In this document: positions 1 to 11,308 of the stretch, one piece after another
Numbering within the stretch: position 1 is the stretch's first letter
Layout of the letters: every line of letters starts with the position of its first letter
Assembly: GCA_029204045.2 (NCBI GenBank)
Contig: CM055081.1
Span: forward strand, 726,265-790,264
Source: Tillandsia leiboldiana
Taxonomy: Eukaryota; Streptophyta; Magnoliopsida; Poales; Bromeliaceae
Direction of reading: 5' to 3'
Length of the DNA stretch: 64,000 nucleotides
Program-made: the position numbers and the translations under genes
The notes under the pieces: model-generated
What the model saw: the letters and a program-made list of their open reading frames with translations, nothing else
Databases searched by the model: none
What the model was told of the DNA's origin: nothing

Positions 1-2378
1 GTATCTTATAAGCTTCAGTCTCAAGTTTATTTGCTCTGAAAGGATTTCAATTTCAAAATTATGTACTCTAGATGAATATTTCACTGAATTGGCTAGCTTG
101 TGTCCTTGGTGGGATAGGTGATTGAGAGCAATGCAATGTAATAAAACACTAGTAAATGTAGCATAAGTAAAAAAGAAAAACCCAAAAGAATGAATGGTGA
201 ATTTATATTTAAACTAGATGAAAAGAGAATATTGGTCCCGAAATTAAAGGTCAAAACTAGTAGAAAATTAACTGGGTCTAGCTCTGACTATTCAGAAGTA
301 TGAACTCATTTAGCAAGCCGCGAGTATCTCAAATCCGTTATGTTCTTTAGCTGGCAATACAATGTCCTTCAAACATTTTCCCCTTCTTTTTAGTCTTTTT
401 CATTAACGAAACTGCAAAAGAATTGCAGCTGCTTGGTGTTTCAACCAACGCATGCACGTGTGCACGCGCACACACACACAAAACGTAAAAAAAAGAGAGG
501 ATGAAAGGGAGAAGTCCTGCTTCAGTATTTAACTGATCTTGTGGCCTGTAACTGTTGTTTAAAGCAGCTTCTCAGGGCGAATGGGCAACTTAAGATTATT
601 TTCTCTGGCCAGAAGAGCTAATCTTTCTGTTTTTACAAAAATTTTATTGGACTCCATAATTATAGATTATCCACTGTTAGTCCTCAACGAATAATGCATC
701 TTTCTGTAATCTTTGCGTGCATACATATTCTGTATATCAAACTCTATTCATCTTTCATGGGCTTGTATACTTTTATTATTCGTAAATATGAAATGATAAG
801 TAAATATGAAATGATAAGTATACATGATTCCAGGTCTCACAAATGATTGTATATAGATTTGTCATTTTTTTTTTGTAACTGTATATTACTCGAAATCATT
901 GTTCCAAAATGGATCGACATGACCTCTACGGCAGCTGCTATGGTGGAAATCAAGGATTACTCTCATAGTGTGAGCCTCATTAGCATAACATGGTTTTTGG
1001 GTTCATGACGGATAATACGGCATGGGAAGTCAGTTCGGCTGTGGCTTTGAACCAAGTATTTTGATTTTTGAGTACTAGGGGATCTAGTAATAGAATTCGC
1101 AACTTTTCAGATCCATATAGTATCATAAAAGAAAACAAGAAGAGAGTTGCCCTAATTTGTCGGTAAGTTAGAGTAGATTATAGAAAGCGTAAAAGGGAGG
1201 AGAAGAGTAATCACATTTTGCGAGATGCTTCTCTTCGTTCTCACTGATTTTGGAAGTATTTTCCGTGTTGAAATTTGGGGATCTCAATGGAAGTCCTTTT
1301 TAGGTTTAAGGTTATCGATAACTTCTTTTTTCAATTTATTAGATGCTTCATGTCCCTCACAATGATTTTAGAAGTCATAGCTTATAAAACCTCTTTTTAC
1401 TATTTCTTGATGCTCTCAGATTTCTACGGTTTGATGATCCCCAGTTTGTAGAAATTTACTTGTTGCATGATTTCACGTGAGATTTTGTGGCTGTATTTAA
1501 CATTCTTGTTTCAATCACTTAACAAATGCTCGAAGTTCGCCTTGGGTTCATGGTGCCCTCGCGATGTCGCTCGCCCTTCGTCATCTGGTACGAATACTCC
1601 GCTCCGCTCCGCTAAATTCCTGCTGTTTGCTTTTCTGGAACATTGCTTTAAGAACATATATATCACTCAATGTGGTTTGCGTGTTTATTATAGTTGGGTT
1701 AGATATGCATAAATTCCATTCTCGTAAATCATGTTTCATGCACATTGATACTTGCATAAAATTGCTGTAGCTGATTTATTTTAAAATATTGAATACATGT
1801 GATAATTAGTTTATTAGTTATTGAAGAATAACTATAGTATGCTTTTTAGTGAAAAATAATCATGTGTTGTGGATTTACTCTCCTATGCTACAGATACAGA
1901 TCTATGCTGCTGCATTTTCGACCTTATTAATTATACAGTTGTTTTGATTTTTTGATTGAATGTCGTGCACATAATTCTTTGATTGAAGAGAGAGGTCCAT
2001 TGAACTATTTGATAAAGTAAGGAGATTTTTGGCCAAAATTGAAAGTTCAAACTCCTATTTGCAAAGGAGCTAAAGTCCAGGGGTTAGTGAATAGTTGAAT
2101 TTGTAAGGAGTTGTCAAACTGTTTACTAGTTCTAATTATTAATTGTTAACAAGGCACTTTAACTTGACCACCCTTTTGGCATAAACACAACTGCACCTTG
2201 CTATTCTGTATGTTTATTTGTGGTTTTGTTTGTGATTTTGGCAAATTTTATAAACCATAGGATGATGATAAAATTTATCATGTTATAAATCAATGGCAAA
2301 AATGAAAACCTGCTAAACTACCAGGGGGATTTGTTGGAGTTTTCCTATTTAACCTCCTTAATCTCCCTTTTAATCCCA
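1..2378. other. Non-coding AT-rich sequence, no gene supported
   Basis: I see no convincing exon chain on either strand. The short open frames near 1467-1770 have no recognisable domain and no usable splice context. A GC-richer patch at 1555-1615 could be a small exon or UTR but nothing continues it. The stretch 1935-2085 resembles the right half of the long-TIR MITE at 61603-62089 (shared stretches about inference-free wording such as 'gccaaaattgaaagttcaaa' and 'gcaaaggagctaaag'). Confidence 0.5.
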
Positions 2379-2381
2379 TAA

Positions 2382-2619
2382 CACTACAACAAAGCTATGC
2401 TATAGCGACACTTTTAAGTGTTGCTTAAAACTAAAAAAAAATACTGCTGAAAAAAATACCGACACTTGTCATTAGTGTCGCTGTATAGCGACACATTACT
2501 ATAATGTGTCCCAAAAATATGTCTCTATAACCTAATTTTGGATATAGATGGATTATAAATGGGATATTTGTAAAAAGTGTCACAAACATGTGTCCCTATA
2601 ACCTAATTTTGTTGTAGTG
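2382..2619. mobile_element. CACTA-type MITE, 238 bp
   Basis: It begins CACTACAACAAAG and ends with the inverted form TTTGTTGTAGTG. A 3-bp target duplication TAA lies at 2379-2381 and 2620-2622. CACTA termini plus 3-bp duplications define the CACTA (En/Spm) superfamily. There is no coding capacity, so it is non-autonomous. A relative lies at 25788-26044 in the UGT intron. Confidence 0.85.
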
Positions 2620-2920
2620 TAAAAGTAACCAATCCTAATGAGTTTTTTTTTTTTTGCATTTGAGGGGGTAAAATGGTTACTTTGTAAAATAAGTATGAAT
2701 TTTTTTCTAGGTTAGACCACATAATTGAAATTTTACCAGACTTGAAAGATGAAACTACTGTCCATTTGTGTTACCCTCCAAATACACCACAAATCAGGCC
2801 CATATTGGATAGCAAAGGAATTATGTATGGATATGTAAGGATTAGGGGCTAGTAGTTTGAGTCTAGCAAGTTGTTATTATTAATGAGCTGGTTCTTAACT
2901 CATAGTATTAGAGAGCAGTT

Positions 2921-3200
2921 TGTCACGGACTTAAACTTTTCGCCTAGCAAAAGTTGTGCGGTGCCCCGCCTTCCTGCTCAAAGAGGGCAAGTCTTTATCT
3001 TGTAGTGTTATTTTCTAAGTAAAGAGAGTATTTAGTTTTTTTTGCGGAACCACTACTCCTTTCTCTTTTATCTACTTTTGCATTTAGTCGTAGGGCGCGA
3101 AGGTCCGGGCTAGCAAATAGAGAGCAAGGCTTGCCCTCTTCGAGCAGGAAGACGGGCGCCGCACGAACTTTTGCTAGGCGAAAAGCTTAAGTCCGTGACA
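2921..3200. mobile_element. Palindromic LTR derivative, 280 bp, with 4-bp target duplication
   Basis: Both ends carry the same LTR terminus: TGTCACGGACTTAA on the left and its inverse TTAAGTCCGTGACA on the right. The arms are about 79 bp long. The right arm continues inward for about 120 bp as the inverted 5' part of the solo LTR at 23736-24186. AGTT is duplicated at 2917-2920 and 3201-3204. The unit is therefore two head-to-head copies of one LTR end, one longer than the other, apparently inserted as a unit. Confidence 0.7.
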
Positions 3201-3369
3201 AGTTGCTGGTTAATGAACTAATAAATGTTATGCAGGACATAGTGCTGTATCACAGGCATAGTATAGTGACTGATAAGAGTTATCTCTAAAATCTCTCATT
3301 GCATGAATGCGTCTGACGAGAACGTTAGGGTTTGCACGTGCAAACAGGAAAAATATATAATACCATTAA

Positions 3370-3770
3370 GGGTTTGTTTGGATTCGGTATAGAATCCGGA
3401 ATAGGAGGGATATCCCTCTTATTCTTCTAAACGTATCAAAAATTAATCGGTATAGCTTGTTCCAGTACAACTAGAATAAGTGAGAATTACTGTTCTCACT
3501 CTTTCCAACCACCTCTTATTTTTTCCTTAAATACCCTCTTACGTCTACCGAGGCACCATCTCTCATCTCATTATTACATAATAAAGTTTGAGGGTAAAAA
3601 AGTAATTTACCTCAATTAAAACTCTTTATTCCTCTTATTCCTCATTCTCATATCAAACACAAAATCTCTTATTCCTGGAACCATCCAAAACGTTTTTTAC
3701 ACTAGTTTTGTACTTTATACTTATCTCTGGAATAGCTAGTTCTGTCTTATCCCGTTACCAAACAGTAGTC
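3370..3770. mobile_element. Degenerate Tourist/PIF-Harbinger-like MITE
   Basis: It starts GGGTTTGTTTGGATTCGG after TAA and ends near CCAAACAGTAGTC. The terminal style and inner wording ('ggaatagg', 'ttattcct') match the Tourist family found at 5681, 26809, 40653, 41066 and 58101. The right target duplication is no longer visible. Confidence 0.5.
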
Positions 3771-4084
3771 TCATACTGAATACTAAAAAAAAATGGTATT
3801 TATAGACATTTTAGTATTAATAATTTTGGTTTAAATATTTTGGGTTGGTGGTTTGCGCTCTGGTGGTACTAGTTAATCGGTTTTTAATCTTGACTAGTCC
3901 AAATGAATGTGCCAAAAGACCTATATATAGAGCTAGGTTACTATACTATCTATAATATCTGAGTATTATCGATCTTAGGATATTTAAATTAACTATCCAC
4001 TCTATTAAATATAAATTAGGGTATATAAAGGTCGTAGAAATAAATTTTAAATGTTTTCCTCCATCGTTTACTAAATAAATAGGA

Positions 4085-4273
4085 CCAAGTATTCGGTGCT
4101 ATCAAGTTTTTTACTGTTAAATCTATTATATTGATCATTTTTATTTCTTTGATCATACTATACCATCAACTACTTACTAAATCCCAGGGACCGTTATCTT
4201 CCTGAATTTTTTTATCCAAGAACTGAAAATTAAATAGTACTAATGACTTTGTGATATTAATAGTATAGTAGTC

Positions 4274-4347
<74 letters not shown>
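4085..4347. mobile_element. Micron-like MITE fused to a (TA)n tract
   Basis: A diverged copy of the 'ggtgctatcaag...attaatagtatag' family (about 4085-4278) runs directly into an uninterrupted (TA)n tract (about 4278-4347). Better copies lie at 35461, 35968, 36676 and 10606. Micron elements of rice are known to sit inside (TA)n microsatellites, which is why I use the name. Confidence 0.55.
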
Positions 4348-4350
<3 letters not shown>

Positions 4351-4879
4351 CAACTTGTGTAGGTTTAGAAGTATGGAGATTTTTGTGCTATTAAGTTGTT
4401 TTCGATGTTGGGACTTTCAAATCGACAATCGACTCTGTTACACTTGATATAAAATATTTGAAGTATCTACAAAATAAATTTCACAATTTTTCGATATCAA
4501 TTACTTAGTGATATAAAGAGTTTAAAGTTAATGGATGAAATTAAAACTCTCACAAAATGTGATGATATGATGCTAAAATTTTAAATTAAAGATATTGATC
4601 TTATTTTATAAAGTATAAAAAAAATTTTATTAAAATTTTACGTGATTTGAATATTTGTATACTGTTAAATTTGCAAACGGCTCACTACGATTATTAAAAA
4701 TTTTTATTTTGAACCCTTTCAATCACTAGATAAATGATATAAAAAAATTATAAAATTTATTTTTTAAATTTTTTAAATATTCTAGATCAAGTCTAACGGA
4801 GCCGATCGTTCATTCGGAAGTCCAAACATCGAAAACAACTTAAAAGTACGGAGTCATCCATACTTCTAAAAGCACATAA

Positions 4880-4881
<2 letters not shown>
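4348..4881. mobile_element. Long-TIR MITE between two (TA)n tracts, about 535 bp
   Basis: The left end reads GTTCAACTTGTGTAGG... followed by 'tagaagtatgga' and 'gttgttttcgatg'. The right end reads as the inverse ('cgaaaacaac', 'tccatacttcta'). The inverted repeats extend roughly 100 bp. It is flanked by (TA)n at 4278-4347 and 4881-4957. A degenerate relative lies at 7540-8160. No open frame. Confidence 0.6.

Positions 4882-4957
<76 letters not shown>
4881..4957. repeat. (TA)n microsatellite followed by (GT)n
   Basis: About 77 bp of pure AT dinucleotide, followed by a short GT-rich run to about 4985. The next part (4990-5300) contains a two-fold local duplication with the wording 'gttggaatagatatatc' and 'tgtgatatcgtttt'. 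Confidence 0.85.
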
Positions 4958-4964
<7 letters not shown>

Positions 4965-5378
4965 GTGTGTGTGTTTGTGTGTGTTTATTGATTTATTTTC
5001 GAGGACAATTTTTCTTTTCAAATATGTAGTACCAATTGTTCACCTTGTTGGAATAGATATATCGTCGCATGTTGTGATATCGTTTTCGTTAATTGTTATA
5101 TACATTCGTTTTCATCTATAGATTGTGCGTGTCTTGTTGATTTTTTTTTTTAGGACATATTTTTTTTTTTCAAATATTTAGTACCATTTGTTGACCTTTT
5201 CATCTTGTTGGAATAGATATATCAGTTGTGATATCGTTTTCATTAATTGGTATATGCATTCGTTCTCATCTATAGAATTGAATCTGTCACAATGTTAGGA
5301 TACATTTGCATTTTTTTTTAAAAAAAAATGGGAAAGAGAATGCTAAATTTATTTCTTAAAAAAAAAAAAAATCATAAT

Positions 5379-6304
5379 TGTGAGACCTCAATAGTTCTTC
5401 GAGCGATTGGGTATATAACAGACATGAATATAATAGTCGAGTTTAAACATTTTGGATTTTAGTTTGTGCCCAACGAGTTACTATTATTAGTGGGCCGGGT
5501 CGTTACATTTGGTATCGGAGTCCGTCACCATCCGAAAGTATACGACGAGTCTCGCCCGAGTTAGGATCTGAATGTCAAGACTAGCAAGATAAGTCTCACG
5601 TCGTCTGGTGATCTTGAGTTTTCTGTGTTTAGACTGAAGAGAACGTCAGGTCTAAACGGAAAGAGTTTATGATACTCTAAGGCTGCGTTTGGAATCGGGT
5701 TAAGGTAGAATTAGCTAAACCGGGGATAAGTATAAAGTACGGAACTAGAGCGAAAAAGCGTTTGGGATGGTTCCAGGGATAAGAGATTTTGTGTTTGGTT
5801 TAATAATGAGGAATATGAGGAATAAAAATGATAAGTTGGGTAAATTACCTTTTTGCCCTCAAGAGTTAATATGTGATAAAAAGAGAGAGAGAGTAGAGAG
5901 AGGGATTTGTGATGATGAGAGTGTATTGGGAATAAGAAAAAGAGAGAGATGAGAGAGAGGGATTTGTGATGATGAGAGTGTATTGGGAAGAGAGAAAGGG
6001 GGGGAGGAGGGGTAGTTTGGTAAAAAAAAAATTATAAAATAATGGGTAAGAACTGTTGTTCCAGCTTATTCTAGTTGTTCTGGGATAAGCAATACCAGAT
6101 GGTTCCAAATGCGTTTGGTAGAATAAGGGAGATAAACCCGCTATTCTCGGTTCTAGCCCACATCCAAACGGGCCCTAATAGTCCTACATCGGGTGATTGG
6201 GTATATAAGAGAAATGGACACTAGTAATAATAATCGGGCTTAAGTATTTTGGGATATGGTTTGGATCTAACGAGTTATTATTATTAGTGGGCCGAATCGT
6301 TACA
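5379..6304 (+). mobile_element. TRIM retrotransposon, 3' LTR split by a MITE
   Basis: The 5' LTR spans 5379-5507 (TGTGAGACC...CGTTACA). A primer-binding site follows at once at 5508 (TTTGGTATCGGAG, like the tRNA-Met type TGGTATCAGAG). The internal part is about 160 bp with no gag or pol. The 3' LTR starts near 5670, is interrupted by the MITE at 5681-6175, and resumes at 6176-6304 (TAGTCCTACATCGGG...CGTTACA). Short LTRs, a PBS and no coding capacity define TRIMs. Relatives lie at 9340, 31100, 34103 and 45530. Confidence 0.75.
5681..6175. mobile_element. Tourist-type MITE nested in the TRIM, 495 bp
   Basis: It starts GGCTGCGTTTGGAATCGGG and ends CATCCAAACGGGCCC, imperfect inverted repeats. 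TAA is duplicated at 5678-5680 and 6176-6178. A TAA/TTA duplication with a G-rich 'GTTTGG' terminus is diagnostic of PIF/Harbinger Tourist elements. A GA-rich interior (about 5878-6000) contains a local direct duplication. Confidence 0.85.
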
Positions 6305-6546
6305 AAAATAATAGCATGTTATCATTCTCTCTCTTTCTGGAAGCGGTCTATTTCATTTACCTTATAAACTCTTTATTTATTTATTTATTTCTAGCTAGCT
6401 AATATAAATTAAATTCCTACTTAATGTAGCCAGATGAGTGCACTAAGAACATGCTTTTGTTAATGTAAAACTACAATTTCAATATTTTACATGCATGTCA
6501 AAGGAAGCCTCAAAGCTTAGAAAATTCCTAATTGCAATATTTTGTA

Positions 6547-7164
6547 GGGTTAATTACATACGGCTTCTTGTAAACCTATCGAATAGCAGATATATCATTA
6601 CAAAGTTCAACTTTTCATATTTATTCATTCAAAAGTCCAATGTTATTCATATATATCCCTACCGTCTATCTCTGTTAGAAAAATCTAGTTAATCATAGGT
6701 TAAATATTTAATTTTGATTAGTTAGTGAGGTAAATTTATCTTTTTATCCTTTCAGATATTTTTGTATTATTTTTTGGAGGGATATTTTTGAAAGGGCAAA
6801 ACTGTTTAGGGTTTAGGATTTAGGGTTTAGGGTTTAGGGTTTAGGGTTTTTGGGTTTAGGGTTTAGGGTTTAGGGTTTAGGGTTTAGGGTTAAATATTTA
6901 ATTTTGATTAGTTAGTGAGGTAAATTTATCTTTTTATCCTTTCAGATATTTTTGTATTATTTTTTGGAGGGATATTTTTGAAAGGGCAAAACTGTCATTT
7001 TATATATAATCTGTTAAAAAATAAACAGTGAACTAACGATAATAAACCGGAGGGATATATATAAATAATGTTGGACTTTTGAAGAAATAAATATAAAAAG
7101 TTGAACTTTGTAGGAATATATTTGCTATTCGATATGTTTACGGAAAGTCGTATGTAATTAACCC
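6547..7164. mobile_element. MULE-like long-TIR MITE carrying a telomere-repeat insertion
   Basis: It starts GGGTTAATTACATACGGC and ends GTATGTAATTAACCC. TIRs extend roughly 100 bp. The flanking 9-mers TATTTTGTA (6538-6546) and TATTTTTTA (7165-7173) match at 8 of 9, as expected for Mutator-like elements. The interior contains the duplication and telomeric array listed separately. Other copies lie at 54330-55117 and, in part, 12473-12736. Confidence 0.7.
6698..6995. repeat. Interstitial telomeric repeat flanked by a 108-bp direct duplication
   Basis: Positions 6698-6805 and 6888-6995 are identical 108-bp copies. Between them, 6806-6887 is an 82-bp run of TTTAGGG units, the plant telomere repeat, with a few variants (one GGATTTAGGG, one GGGTTTTTGGG). 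The related MITE at 12473-12736 has only one copy of this segment and no telomeric array, giving the empty state. Confidence 0.95.
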
Positions 7165-7173
7165 TATTTTTTA

Positions 7174-8500
7174 ATTAAAAGAGCACTCATTTGCCTTTTG
7201 TAGTGGCCAGAGTATTATTGCTTAAATTCCTAGTCAATATAGCTTAAATTTCTCCTTAACATATAGAGCACCTTTTTACATGGCACAAATGATTTTGATT
7301 CATGTGTTTGGTAGGGCTCTCTTGGAGGTGGTGGTTGGCCTTAAATGAGACAAAATAAAAAAATAAAAAATAAAAAAAAAAAGCCAAACCAAAATGATCC
7401 CTCATTTGCTTGCATGCAAAGAAATCATAATAGCTAATCAAACCAAGCTTGGTAGTGATAGGGTTTGCTATCTTTGTGGACTTAAAACGAAGAAGAAAAT
7501 CGCTAAAATGCTGCTTTTATAGATTGCTGATGTGTTTATACGAAATAAGTCGGAGAGCTTTTAGAATCATAGAGAGGTTTGTGCTATTAAGTCATTTCAG
7601 ATGATGGGACTTTTGAATTGATTATCGACTTTTTTAAATTTGATTTAGAGTATAGAAAATAAATTTTATAATTTTTTTGATATAATTTATTTAGTGATAC
7701 GGGGGTTCAAAATTGATTGCTGAAAATAAAAATATTATAAAAAATTATAATATAACGTTAAAATTTTAGATTAAAAAATATTGATATTATTTTATATAGA
7801 TAATAATTTTTTAATCAAAATTTTATATGATTTAAATATTTTTATAATATTAAATTTACAACCAAACTCATCTGGGCCTATAGACTATTTGAAATAGTTG
7901 GAGGATAAATTTCGTAATTTTTTTTTTATATTATTTATCAAGTGATTAAAGGGGTTCAAAATTAATAATTTTAATATTTGTAAGTTTAATAGTGTGAAAA
8001 TATTTAAATTACATAAAATTTTGATAGTAATTTTTTTATCTTATATAAAATAAGATCAATGTTTTATGTTATTAATTTTTATGAGATTTTTATTTCAGAC
8101 ATTAATTTTAGTGTCCCATTAAAAGTTGGGATAGTAAAATTAAAATTTTAATTAGATAACTAAATCAAAATAATTTATAGTTTGGATTAGTTATCTACAT
8201 TTTTATCTCTTTTTTATTGCAATTGGTTGATATTTTGAATTACCGATTAAGCTGTCATATATTAATTTTATCTAATATTCGTTTGATATTTTTTAATATT
8301 AAAATTTTAATATTCGTTTCATCTAATATTCGTTTGATATTTTTTAATATTAAAATTTTAGAAAAAAAAATAAACTTTAGAGAAAAGGATTATAAATTTT
8401 AGATAGTGGCCACGTGGTGATGGATTGGAGCTCTTTAATGAAGCAATTTTTTTTAAAAAAAGTGTGGGCTCGAAACAACAAGTAGAGCCAGTTGGCTATT
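7174..8500. other. AT-rich non-coding sequence with degenerate MITE
   Basis: Positions 7540-8160 echo the long-TIR MITE at 4348-4881 ('tgctattaagtcatttcagatgatgggactttt'-like wording, in part). Positions 8265-8360 hold a local duplication of an 'attcgtttgatattttttaatatt' unit. I see nothing coding. Confidence 0.5.
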
Positions 8501-8509
8501 TTTTTATAA

Positions 8510-8715
8510 ATTTAAAATAAATTTAATTATAATAGGTTTGAAGACTAATAAATTAAATTGGATAAGTTTAATAAATTAAGAGGGATTGCTGCTGTCCATA
8601 ATAGATTTAACGGTAAGAGATTCAATAATAAACTCAACGTTCAGGTAGGTTGAGTTCGGTCGAAATTCATAGACACTGTATCTGTACGCTTTAAATAAAT
8701 TAATTATTTATTTTT
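8510..8715 (+). mobile_element. Degenerate LTR fragment of the TGTTGGC TRIM family
   Basis: Wording such as 'ccataatagatttaacgg', 'caataataaactcaacgt' and 'gacactgtatctgtac' follows, with decay, the LTR found intact at 47323-47951 and 38823-39103, in the opposite orientation to those copies. No ends or target duplication survive. Confidence 0.55.
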
Positions 8716-9339
8716 AATCGTTTGAATTTTTAAAATTAATGATTAACATCAATAATATCCACATCTCTACGTAGAATATACTCATAACTCTTTTTTATGG
8801 AGCTCTCAACGTCAAAGCGTCTTAGATTTATTGTCATGTGTTAGTTTTATTTTTATTCAATAATTCTCGTTTGATATTTTTTAATATTAAATATTTTTAT
8901 AAAATTTAAATTTTTTTTTAAAAAAATTATTATTCTTGATAGATATTAAAATAACACGTAACGATAGATTGGAGCTTTAGGAGAGCTCCACATTAAAATT
9001 TATTTTTCATATAAAGGAGCTGATTTGTTATTATTTATTTTATATTTATACTGATAAGTGTGTTATTAATTCAAGTCACTTGAGTTAAAAGATAGTTAAA
9101 AATTAGTTCTTTTGTATTAATGGATAACTAATGATTTTCATCCAACATAAAAATGAAAAATATCATGTGACCTATAATAATCTAATATTTTTATCACCTA
9201 AAAATTTATAATATTTTTATTACTTCTAATTTGTGTTAAATAATAATAATTTTAATATTTCCAAAAATATGGATCATTACTAGAATATTACAAACAATAA
9301 ACCAAACAGCCTGAAAAGCAATGTGAATGAAAATGAGAT

Positions 9340-9735
9340 TGTAATTAGATTTATAAGAGATCATATATATTAGTAATAATAACTGATCTTAAATATTTTG
9401 AGCAAGCAGTTTGAGTCCAACAAATTATTATTGCTAGTGGGTTGAGGGTTTAGGTTTAGGGTTTTGAGCCAGTAGTGTAAGTCCAACGAATTATTATTGC
9501 TAGTGTGACGATTCTCGGCTGAGCCAAAAAAATATGTGACGAGTCTCGACTGAGTCAAGATCTGAAGGACAAGATGATAAATTATGTCAGGATAGTGTGT
9601 GACGAATCTCGACTGAGCCAAGATCTAAAGGACAATATAATAAGTTATGTCAAGATTTGAGTGGTAAAATAATCGCGCTTAAATATTTTATATTAGACTT
9701 AAATATTTTGAACCAATAATTTGGATGTCGTTACA
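9340..9735 (+). mobile_element. Degenerate TRIM with a small telomere-repeat insertion
   Basis: The LTR part reads like the 5379 TRIM ('gtccaacaaattattattgctagtg'-type end in part), followed by internal wording ('gacgagtctcgactgag...aagatctgaaggac') that is duplicated once or twice. Ends are not preserved. Confidence 0.5.
9396..9505. repeat. Second telomere-motif insertion with a 44-bp direct duplication
   Basis: Positions 9396-9439 and 9462-9505 are 44-bp copies differing at roughly six sites. The 22 bp between them (9440-9461) contain GAGGGTTTAGGTTTAGGG, about three plant telomere units. The layout matches 6698-6995, but it is older and shorter. Confidence 0.8.
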
Positions 9736-9959
9736 ACATCTTATCTATTTAAGACTAATATTTTCATGCTTATCTTATGAATATATTTTTTTAAATTATT
9801 AAATATTAAAAAAATGTGTCTAAACTCTTGGATGGGTGGGTATGTACAAGTAGTATTTTTTTTTTTTTAAATACTAAAATCTAGTAGGATTTTGTAAATC
9901 TCAGGGTACGTAGATTATGCGTAGGATTTACAAATATATTTTGGTGTACATTTGGATTT

Positions 9960-10330
9960 TTTTTGTTTTCATATAAATCAACTAACCAATGTTTTAAAAT
10001 TCAAGTTAAGTCGATCGGATCTGAAATTGGAATTGTTTAAAACCCGCTTTGACTTGTTCAGATCGATAATTCAACTAATAAACTGTTGAACTATTTTGAT
10101 TTTATAAATATTAGCAGAATTTTTTTTTATTTTATATTTCGATAGATAAATACGAATTGGTCGGTTCGACTAATCCAACTGTGATCCGGTCTATAAAACT
10201 GATCGATTCAACTTTTGAAGTCGAATAAGTGGAAAAATTATTTTGAATCATTCGAATCGGTAGTCAACAACAATCGTACCAATAAATCGGTCCTGTTTTA
10301 TTAAGTCGGTTAAATTTTAAAAATTAATAT
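9960..10330. other. Possible MITE, inverted wording, no clear ends
   Basis: The stretch has inverted-repeat wording around 'ttttaaaattcaag...cggttaaattttaaaa' and repeated 'gatcggttcga' style motifs. I could not fix termini or a target duplication. The region 9735-9960 holds nothing recognisable. Confidence 0.35.
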
Positions 10331-10535
10331 TTTATAATTAAATAAGATACTAAAATAATATATATATATATAGGTGACAATCCAGCTCGTTGTTTGCGAG
10401 TCAGTTCGTGTTCGATTCGAAATGAGCTCGAGATCGAATTGCTTGTTAAGTAAACGAGCCGAACACGAGCTGGAGTTCGCTTGCTCGTGTTCGGCTCGAT
10501 AAATGATTCCAGCTGGTGTTCAGCTTGATAAAAAT

Positions 10536-10605
<70 letters not shown>

Positions 10606-10610
<5 letters not shown>

Positions 10611-10845
10611 GAGCTTCTATATTAGTAAAAGTACCAAGTTATTTATACTTGTGAGTTTTTTATCCTTGGATGTAGGAATGTGCGGTTAGGATAATGGTGG
10701 ACCCCTTGGGTTTAGTGGGTGGTTGGTAAAATAGTATGATCTAAGGGGTATAATTAATCAAAATGTTAGATCTAACGGTAGAAAAATTAGAAGCACCAAT
10801 TGATTGGTGCTTGTACAAACATAGTAGCCGGACTCATATATATAT
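10606..10845. mobile_element. Micron-like MITE in (TA)n inside the hAT element
   Basis: The unit starts after a 60-bp (TA)n tract and ends 'catagtagccggactca' before another TA tract. Inner wording ('ttatccttggatg', 'ggaccccttgggtttagtggg', 'gttagatctaacgg') matches the family at 35461-36198 and 36676-36896. It lies opposite in orientation to the copy at 36676. Confidence 0.7.
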
Positions 10846-10854
10846 ATATATAAA

Positions 10855-11026
10855 GGGAAATGCTACTTGTACACCCGTAAGGGGTGTACATCTCACACCC
10901 CCACCCATCTAAGGGTTGGGGTGTGATGAGTGGTCACTTGATGTGACCCGTAAAAAACATCGACACTATTAAAAGGGTGGAGGTGTAGGATGTACACCCC
11001 TTCGGGGTGTACATGTAGCATTACTC
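10855..11026. mobile_element. GTACACCC MULE-type MITE, 172 bp, exact 9-bp duplication
   Basis: It starts GGGAAATGCTACTTGTACACCC and ends GGGTGTACATGTAGCATTACTC. ATATATAAA is duplicated exactly at 10846-10854 and 11027-11035. It has the same length as the copy at 11579-11750 and lies in the opposite orientation to it. Confidence 0.85.
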
Positions 11027-11308
11027 ATATATAAAATAAATTTTAGGTTACTAATTTTTTATGATTTTTAATTATTATATTAAAATTTAAATTTTTTAAA
11101 ATTTGTTCAACATTACACTTAATAATAGAAATAAAAATCAAACTTGTTGTTTGCGAGCCAGCTTGTGTTCGGCTCGTTAATAAATGAGCCGTAAACGAGC
11201 CGAATTTTTCAACTCGATATTTAAACGAGCTAGGTCATGTTTGGCTCGTTTATTAAACGAACCGAACACTGAGCCAGCCCCAGCTCACTCGTGTTTGGTT
11301 CGTTGCCA

